Of a stretch of DNA of 64,000 nt, positions 57,550 through 64,000 are shown one piece after another (position 1 is the first letter of the stretch; the number at the start of each line of letters is the position of its first letter). The notes beneath the pieces are model-generated. The model saw only the letters and a program-made list of their open reading frames with translations, ran no database searches and was not told the origin of the DNA. The translations under genes and the position numbers were made by a program. This DNA is from Wurfbainia villosa (lineage: Eukaryota > Streptophyta > Magnoliopsida > Zingiberales > Zingiberaceae): assembly GCA_025175895.1 (NCBI GenBank), contig CM046001.1, forward strand, positions 24,128,314 to 24,192,313, read 5' to 3'.

Positions 57550-58660
57550 TGTTGGAGGATCGTGGCCCGGCTAGAAGGGGGGTTGAATAGCCTTTCTCGC
57601 GTGCATGATGGAAATCGTTCGTTCGTCTCTATAATTCGGTTAGTCCAGCAGAAATACAAAATACAATATGAATATAGAGACAAATACATAATCACAACAT
57701 AAAATACATAATGATATACGTGGTTCGGAACCTTAGGGTTCCTACTCCATGAGGCGAGCTCAACGAGCTCTATTGATAACAACACCACTAATACAACTCC
57801 TTCTCGACAATAAGTCGGAGGTGGAGAAACCTCGTAAAAGCAATTACAAAATAATACAAAAATGCACAAGCAAATACAAAGACAAAATGAAATATGTAAA
57901 GAAAACTTCACAATAATGGCTTTGAACACTTTGCTTGTTGCTTGCTTTGGTTTGCTCTTGAAGATCTGGAATGCAGCAACAATTCTCCTCCAAAATCTCC
58001 CAAAAAATTGCTATGGAAATCCTCCCCAAGCTCCTCCTTTTATGCTTATCTCAGGCTGATTCCGCGCCTAGCAGTCGACTTCCATAAGTCCCTAGTCGAC
58101 TGCTCCTATAGCAATTGTAAGACAACGGCCTAATCCACGTTGGCATCCAGCCAACGGATACACTGGTAGTCGACTATTAGTTACCATCAGTCGACTATCA
58201 ACCTCATAACTGACTGATCAGTCGGCTATCGAGCGTTATGTGCTCGCGACCAAAACTAACAGTCGATTGCTCCTTCACGATAGTCGACTACAATCAGTCG
58301 ACAACCCAAGGCTGGAAGTCGACTACCAAGCATCGCAACGCAGTCGAATGCTAGTCGACTTCCACCAGTCGACTGGGACATATCACCAGTCGACTATTGT
58401 CGGGTAAAACCTCAAACACAAGTTGTTTGAGCATCCGACCATCGGGTAAAACCTCAAACAACATGTTTGAGCATCCGAGACTTGACCTCAGTCATTTGGC
58501 CAAGTTCACCTCATCCATGAGGTTTAACCCAAGACACCCTTAGCCTAGACCTAAGCCTTCTAGCCACCTCTACTAGCTTCGTGCCTATCGGATCCCTCCA
58601 AATCGTCCATGACTTATTCATCCATGTGCGGATCCCTCCAAGTCATCCATGACTTGTTCA
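57550..58660 (-). repeat. 3' LTR of L, F-like, internally deleted
   Basis: Starts TGTTGGAGGATCG with the shared phrase CTAGAAGGGGGGTTGAATAG and follows the F LTR to GACTTGTTCATCC. There the minisatellite half, the polypurine tract and part of the internal region are missing. About ten AGTCGACT-type words lie at 58,070-58,400. A short phrase (GGATCCCTCCAA ... CATGACTT) is duplicated at 58,590-58,660. Confidence 0.75.
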
Positions 58661-59367
58661 TCCTAAACATCTCACTTGTATCTAAGTGTATGAAACACAT
58701 ACAAGTCAAGTATTTCTTGTGAGATGTGGGTTTTGTTCATTTAGGGTCCCATGCATATGCTAGGCAACTCTATTTGATTCCCTTATGCATGGGACTTCAA
58801 ATCATGTCATAGTCCTTAACTCAATTTTATTTAATGCATGAATAATGATTATGACATAAATGATGACAAGAATAAAAGCATGTGGCAATAATCATGATGT
58901 CATGGCATGTGATATAAACATAAGCATAACATGACATTTAGCTAACCCTAAGTATTATCATGACATTTTATATGATAAAAATAAATATGATGTCATGACA
59001 TGGCAAGACAAATAAATCATGGTAAGTACAAAATACTAAGGTATGAAATACCTATGTGTTAAGCCCAAATTGTCATTTCTAGAATTAAATCCATTTTGCC
59101 TTAATGCTCGTTTATCCCCCAAGTGTGCCAAAAACCCAAAATGGCACACTATGACTCCTAACACCTAGTTGTGTCAATTTAATCAATTTTCAACTTCTCA
59201 AAACACATTGGCACATCCAAAAGTGTCAACTCTACCATGGTTAGGTTAACTACCTATCCACTTAGGGTTAACACACCCTAACCCATCTAACGTGAATCGA
59301 TCACGCTCCTAGGAACCCAATACCTATTGGAGCTCCTTGGGTTAACAAGGTATTCACTAGGGATAAC
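58661..59367 (-). repeat. Internal non-coding DNA of L
   Basis: Homologous to 2,670-3,450 of F, including the ATGTCATGACAT-rich part. The gag of L would follow, but the sequence is interrupted by E at 59,368. Confidence 0.75.
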
Positions 59368-60566
59368 TGTTGGAGATCGATCGGCCGACTAGAGGGGGGT
59401 GAATAGCCCTCTTTACTTGGATGGAGGATTTTGCTCGTCTACAAAAGATTAGCGCAAGCGGAAACAACAAAACAAGACAAGCAAATAAACAAAAGAGAAT
59501 ACAAACAATAACACCGAGATGTAACGTGGTTCACGGCTACGCCGCTAATCCATGGTCTGATTCGTCCAAGGTGAATCACTCCTCCAAATCCACTAGATCT
59601 CTCCTTTGCACCAAGCTAGGTGGAGGTAACCTCTTTACAATTTCTCTTCTTACAATAGAATGGAAATAAAGCAAGTAAGAAGAGTGGAAAAACCCTTAGA
59701 GAACTTTGGGAGAAGATTAGAGCATAAGCATTAGCCTCCCAAAGATCCATCCCCTTCCTTTTTATAGAGGAAGAGGGTTTCTTCCCGTTGACACAGGAGC
59801 AGTTGACTGATGCCCTCGATCAGTCGACTAGTCCTGTAGTCGTTGCCCAATAACGACCACTTTCCATGTTGGATTCCATCCAACAGTATTGGCATCAGTC
59901 GACTGATCTTACCATCAGTCGACTGATGCTCGATCAGTCGAGTGCTCCATGAGCTCGACTCCATTTTGTGCCCATGCACAGTGCCACTAGTCGATTGCGC
60001 GAGCCGATCGATCAAGCTCATCACGATCGCGTCCGCATGTGATCAACTTGATTCGGTGACTTAAACCGATCGATCGAACCATCGACTCGGAAGCGATCAT
60101 TGCCATGACATGGCATGACCGTGTCGAAAAACTCATCCTACACTTGGCCAAATGGCCAAGTTTCACCTAAGAGCTACCCCTTCCCGGGTTACATCGCTCA
60201 CTCTCATCCCTCGGAGTCCCTCGCCTTTGAAGTTCTCTTCGTTTGCGGCCATGCCCCTCGGCAGCATCAGGCGCACGACTCTGCAATGCTCCTTCGCGTC
60301 TCTTTCCTCGAAGTCTACTTCCTCCGGCTTCACTCCAAGCTCCTTGTCCGGCGGTCCCTCGGATGCTCCAAGCGCACGACTTCTACAAAGCTATCCTTCA
60401 CCGACTCAAGGCCCGAGTCATGAGATGTGAAACTCACCACGGCTCCATGTGCGAATTACTAAGTACTGCACGACTTCAACGCACATATGAAATCACAATT
60501 ACAAACTAACTTAAACCCTTTGCCACACACATCAAAACCTTATCATGGCAAGAGATTGCCCTAACA
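59368..60566 (-). repeat. 3' LTR of E
   Basis: From TGTTGGAGATCG to GCCCTAACA. It contains CAGTCGACTG-like palindromes at 59,818-59,945, then a stretch at about 59,985-60,110 rich in CGATCG words where palindromes are disrupted. The right part is homologous to the left part of the D LTR in reverse. Confidence 0.9.
59754..59773 (-). promoter_or_regulatory. TATA box inside an inverted repeat, E LTR
   Basis: Arms CTTCCT and AGGAAG enclose TTTTATAG; on the sense strand the tip holds CTATAAAA. The arms differ in sequence from those of D but pair in the same way. Repeated at 63,894-63,913 in the other LTR. Confidence 0.65.
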
Positions 60567-60579
60567 ATCTCCCCCTTTT
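60567..60579 (-). other. Polypurine tract of E
   Basis: AAAAAGGGGGAGAT on the minus strand next to the 3' LTR. Look-alikes lie at 60,679-60,688, 60,712-60,722 and 60,750-60,760. Confidence 0.9.
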
Positions 60580-61744
60580 TGATGTGTGGCAATCCGTTTA
60601 AGTTAGGTAAAAACATTTGATAAAAATTTATAAGGTAAGAAAGCATGTAAACATAAACATGATATAGCAACATGCAACTCCCCCTTAATCCATGAAACTC
60701 CCCATACAAATTTTCTCCCCCTATCATAATTTACTTAAACATAATCAATTCTCCCCCTTTGACACTATCAAAAAGATTAATACTAAGTTATAAACTTATG
60801 GCATCAAATCTAATAGAAGGAAAATACCAAAAATTGGTTTAACAACTCAAATCAGCCTTTACTGTTCGAAATATCAGGCCACCAGTCGACTGGTTCAAAC
60901 TACCAATCGACTGGCACACTGTTTTCAGGAATTCTAATTTTTCAGGGTGAAATTCAGAAATGCATTAAAAATTCCAAAAAATTCGAAAAATCATGAAATT
61001 TGGGAAACATATTTCTTGTAAGGTTCTTTATCAGTGAAAAATAGTTTTTCATGAAAAATCATTATATTTTCACGTATTTGCCAAAAATCCAAAAGCTTTA
61101 AAAACCACTAGGTTTTTGATCATGTGAGTATCAAGTTTAACACCTAGTTTTGGTTCCAATTGTTTCAAAACATGAATACATAGATTTTAAAGTAAGAAAT
61201 TGTTTTGAAAACATGTGAAATATCCAACCATGATCTTTGGGCAATATGTCTATGAATTAAACATAAGTCTTCCCCATGATTGGTCTATTATTGCTATTTT
61301 GATACTTTAGATTACCATCTAAATGTCATAGGCATTAGTGGACATTTGTATCATCCTAACATCTCACCCATGTTAAGTTTTCAATCATGGTAGCCTATGA
61401 TGAGTGTGAGATGCATCCTAGAGGGTATTTGTATATACTTAACCATTATATTCATGCAATTCTATCATGGTTAAGTATCATCCTAGCAAACCTCATGATC
61501 ATAAAGACATATATGACTTAATTTCACATTATGATCATGAAACAAATGTATTCATTGAATTGTTATCATGCATTAGATATTACATGATGATAATAAGGTA
61601 AACATCATCTAAAGCATGATTTTATCTATTTATAGGCACGTTATCATCAACTAACACTATTTCAAAAATGTTGTCCCGCCATCCTAAGTCAACCAAAAAT
61701 ATGATATAGGTCAAGTCCATATGGTTGACTACCCTAGGGTTTTT
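60580..61744 (-). repeat. Non-coding 3' region of E
   Basis: About 1.2 kb homologous to 50,482-51,760 of D in reverse. No protein-like frame; one CAGTCGACTG lies near 60,884. Confidence 0.75.
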
Positions 61745-63444
61745 CTAACCCTTAAGGATGGATTTTGGAACCCAAAATAAGTTCTTGCCTATGGGGTTCA
61801 CTAGAAATTCCTTAGGAATCCATTTCCTAGCAATTACTTTCTTCTTATCTTGTCCCCTAGCAATTAGGCATTTATAGGCCTTTTCATTTTTCTTTTCTTT
61901 GTATCCTAGGCCTTTCTTTTTAAAGCTTGCTCTTTGGCTCCCTATGATCATGTTCAATGTGTTGGAGCCAAAGTGAATTTTTCTAGGGCTTTTGTCAAAT
62001 AGTCTACCTTTTCCCTTAAAGCCCTATTTTCATCCATACATACATCACTAACATTAAATGACATATATTCATGTGAGCATGCATCGTCATCATTATCATT
62101 AAAACATGCATTTTCTAATTTATTTTCTAAATCCTTAATTTGATCTAGCATGCTCTTATTTTTCTTTTTCATTCCAAATAAGTCCTTAGTTAAACTAGAA
62201 ATTATGAAAACTATTTTCTTAGGAGAGGCATTCGTTACCATAGTTTCCATGTCTTCTTCTTCTGTTGAGTAGGATGTGGAAGCTCCCCCTTCACTTGAGC
62301 TCTCTCCACTTGAGCTTGATCCTTCATTTTCGGAGGAAGAGCAATCCAAGTCGTCAAATGCCATTAGGGCAAGGTTGGAGTAGACATGTTCTTCTTCTTC
62401 AGATGAGGATGAAGAGTAAGGGTAATCCCGTGTCTTTGCTTTGAATGCCTTGGCCTTCCCTTTTTCTTTGGCCTTCTTTTCTTCTTCCTTCTTTTTACTC
62501 TCCTTATACTTCTTTTCTTCTTTCTTCTTCCTCTCTTCTTTGCTCTTGTTTAGGAGAGGACAATTGTCCCTTATGTGTCCTTCTCCTTGGCAATTGTAGC
62601 AAATGACCTTCCCCCTTGGTCTTCTCCTCCTATCATTAGATTTATTAAATTGAAAACCTTTTAATGCACGCCTTACCCTCCTTACCATATAGGCTTCTTC
62701 CGTGCTATCAATGGAGGAGGAGGATGCTTCATCATCATCGGAGGAGGGGATCTCCATTTTCTTCTTCCCCTTGTTCGCCAAAAGTGCTACTCCTCTTAAA
62801 GGTTGAATTCTTGGCTCTTCAACTATTCCTTTAAGCCTCGTTTCGTGGAGCTCCATTGTTGAGAAGAACACCTCCAAGGTACTTACTTCCAAGTTCTTGG
62901 AGATGTAAAATGAATCCACCATGGAGCTCCATCTTGAGGACCGGGGAAAGGCATCTATGACCTTCATTACCATATCCCGGTTGGAGAGCTTTTCACCTAC
63001 ACTTGTCAAGCCGGTTAGAATTTCCTTAAATCTAGAGTGTAGAGATTTTACCTTCTCTCCCTTTTCGAGTTTGATATTGAACAATTGGGAGCAAAGGACA
63101 TCTCTCCTTTCTAGCTTTGCCTCGGATGTGCCTTCATGAATCTCTATTAGTTTCTCCCACATTTCCTTGGCGCTAGCACACTCTCCTATCCGGTTGACTT
63201 CTTGTTGGGGGAGGACATTGTATAGGTGATGCTTGGACTTTGAATTTGCCAAGTATTCTTCTCTTTGCCTCTTGCTCCACCTTGATTTCTCCAATGGCTC
63301 CCCATTTTCGTTCCTAGGCAACTCGAAACTGTTTTCCATTATTAAGAGAATTTCAAAGTCGGTTTCAAAGAATACCTCCATTCTCTTTTTCCACCAAGAG
63401 AATTCGCCTTCGAATTTCTGTGGGTGAATGTTCGAGCCGGCCAT
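61745..63444 (-). CDS. gag of E, nearly intact
   Basis: 496 codons from ATG at 63,444 (MAGSNIHPQKFEGEFSWWKK) to a stop at 61,954, where a one-base deletion relative to D (near 61,972) shifts the frame. The last 70 codons (61,745-61,957), ending KNLFWVPKSILKG, are open in the next frame. Residues 1-200 form the capsid-like region, with FPRSSRWSSMVDSFYISKNL. The zinc knuckle CYNCQGEGHIRDNC spans residues 282-295. A Lys/Glu-rich segment (about 300-340), an acidic Ser-rich segment (about 350-420) and a coiled coil (about 425-490) follow. It would package RNA into particles; it has no enzyme partner in the element. Confidence 0.92.
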
Positions 63445-63493
63445 CTTTTGATGAAGTGCTTGTTGCGGCGGTTAGTCCTCGACAAGCGACTTG

Positions 63494-63505
63494 GCTCTGG
63501 TACCA
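63494..63505 (-). other. Primer-binding site of E, one base changed
   Basis: GCTCTGGTACCA, one substitution away from GCTCTGATACCA, two bases inside the 5' LTR edge at 63,508. Confidence 0.85.
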
Positions 63506-63507
63506 CT

Positions 63508-64000
63508 TGTTGGAGATCGATCGGCCGGCTAGAGGGGGGTGAATAGCCCTCTTTACTTGGATGGAGGATTTTCTTCATCTACAAAAGATTAGCGCAAGCG
63601 GAAACAACAATACAAGACAAGCAAATAAACAAAAGAGAATACAAACAATAACACCGAGATAGAATGTGGTTCACGGCTACGCCGCTAATCCACGGTCCGA
63701 TTCATCCAAGGTGAATTGCTCCTCCAAATCAACTAGATCTCTCCTTTGCACCAAGCTAGGTGGAGGTAACCTCTTTACAATTTCTCTTCTTACAATAGAA
63801 TGGAAATAAAGCAAGTAAGAAGAGTGGAAAAACCCTTAGAGCACTTTGGGAGAAGATTAGAGCATAAGCATTAGCCTCCCAAAGCTCCATCCCCTTCCTT
63901 TTTATAGAGGAAGAGGGTTTCTTCATGTTAACACAGGAGCAGTCGACTGATGCCCTCGATCAGTCGACTGGTCCTGTAGCCGTTGCCCAATAACGGATAC
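63508..64000 (-). repeat. 5' LTR of E, cut by the window end
   Basis: First 493 bp, nearly identical to 59,368-59,860, including the TATA inverted repeat and CAGTCGACTG sites near 63,941 and 63,961. Confidence 0.9.

Larger units (their letters stand above)
59368..64000 (-). mobile_element. Gag-only Sirevirus-like element E, right end outside
   Basis: 3' LTR 59,368-60,566, 1.2 kb of non-coding DNA, gag, primer-binding site and the first 493 bp of the 5' LTR. Same plan as D, in the opposite orientation. The five bases before it are ATAAC; the partner TSD is beyond the window. Confidence 0.9.

Overview
This window looks like heterochromatic or intergenic DNA of a flowering plant. It consists almost entirely of LTR retrotransposons inserted into one another, and I see no host gene, tRNA or rRNA. 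The evidence is Ty1/copia and Athila-type Ty3/gypsy proteins, primer-binding sites complementary to plant initiator-Met and Asp tRNAs, polypurine tracts, and four target-site duplications (TSDs) matched on both sides of an element. The mix of families would fit a large-genome monocot, but the species is a guess.

Part 1 (1-24,200): fragments of old LTRs (1-1,130); element F (about 1,131-6,868, minus), a gag-only Sirevirus-like element; a gypsy-like LTR G (7,067-8,165); a decayed copia element H (8,166-22,175, plus) whose 3' LTR is split by a complete copia element A (12,086-20,504, minus; TSD GATTG); and a fragment of an F-type LTR (22,211-22,605).

Part 2 (22,606-57,549): a six-level nest. 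K is an Athila-like gag-protease element (plus). It is split by I (24,224-54,826, minus; TSD AGAAG), an Athila-like element with no reverse transcriptase. The 5' LTR of I is split by J, a sequence with a poly(A) tail. J is split by D (30,317-52,950, plus; TSD GTTCT), a gag-only Sirevirus-like element. The gag of D is split by C (31,912-49,085, minus; TSD GAGAG), a copia element. The 5' LTR of C is split by B (from 40,138, minus; TSD AGATA), a copia element whose far end was replaced by a patchwork of its own pol sequence and C LTR.

Part 3 (57,550-64,000): L, an F-like element with a deleted LTR, holds E (59,368 to beyond the window, minus), a second gag-only element with an almost intact gag.

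How it works together: A, B, C and H carry gag-protease-integrase-RT-RNase H, all damaged here. D, E and F carry only a Sirevirus-type gag and would need enzymes from autonomous relatives; K and I are likewise without polymerase. The most interesting signals are non-coding: four hairpins with one shared tip and different, still-pairing lower arms in the leader of B; family-specific palindrome clusters in the LTRs, above all CAGTCGACTG; and the patchwork end of B.
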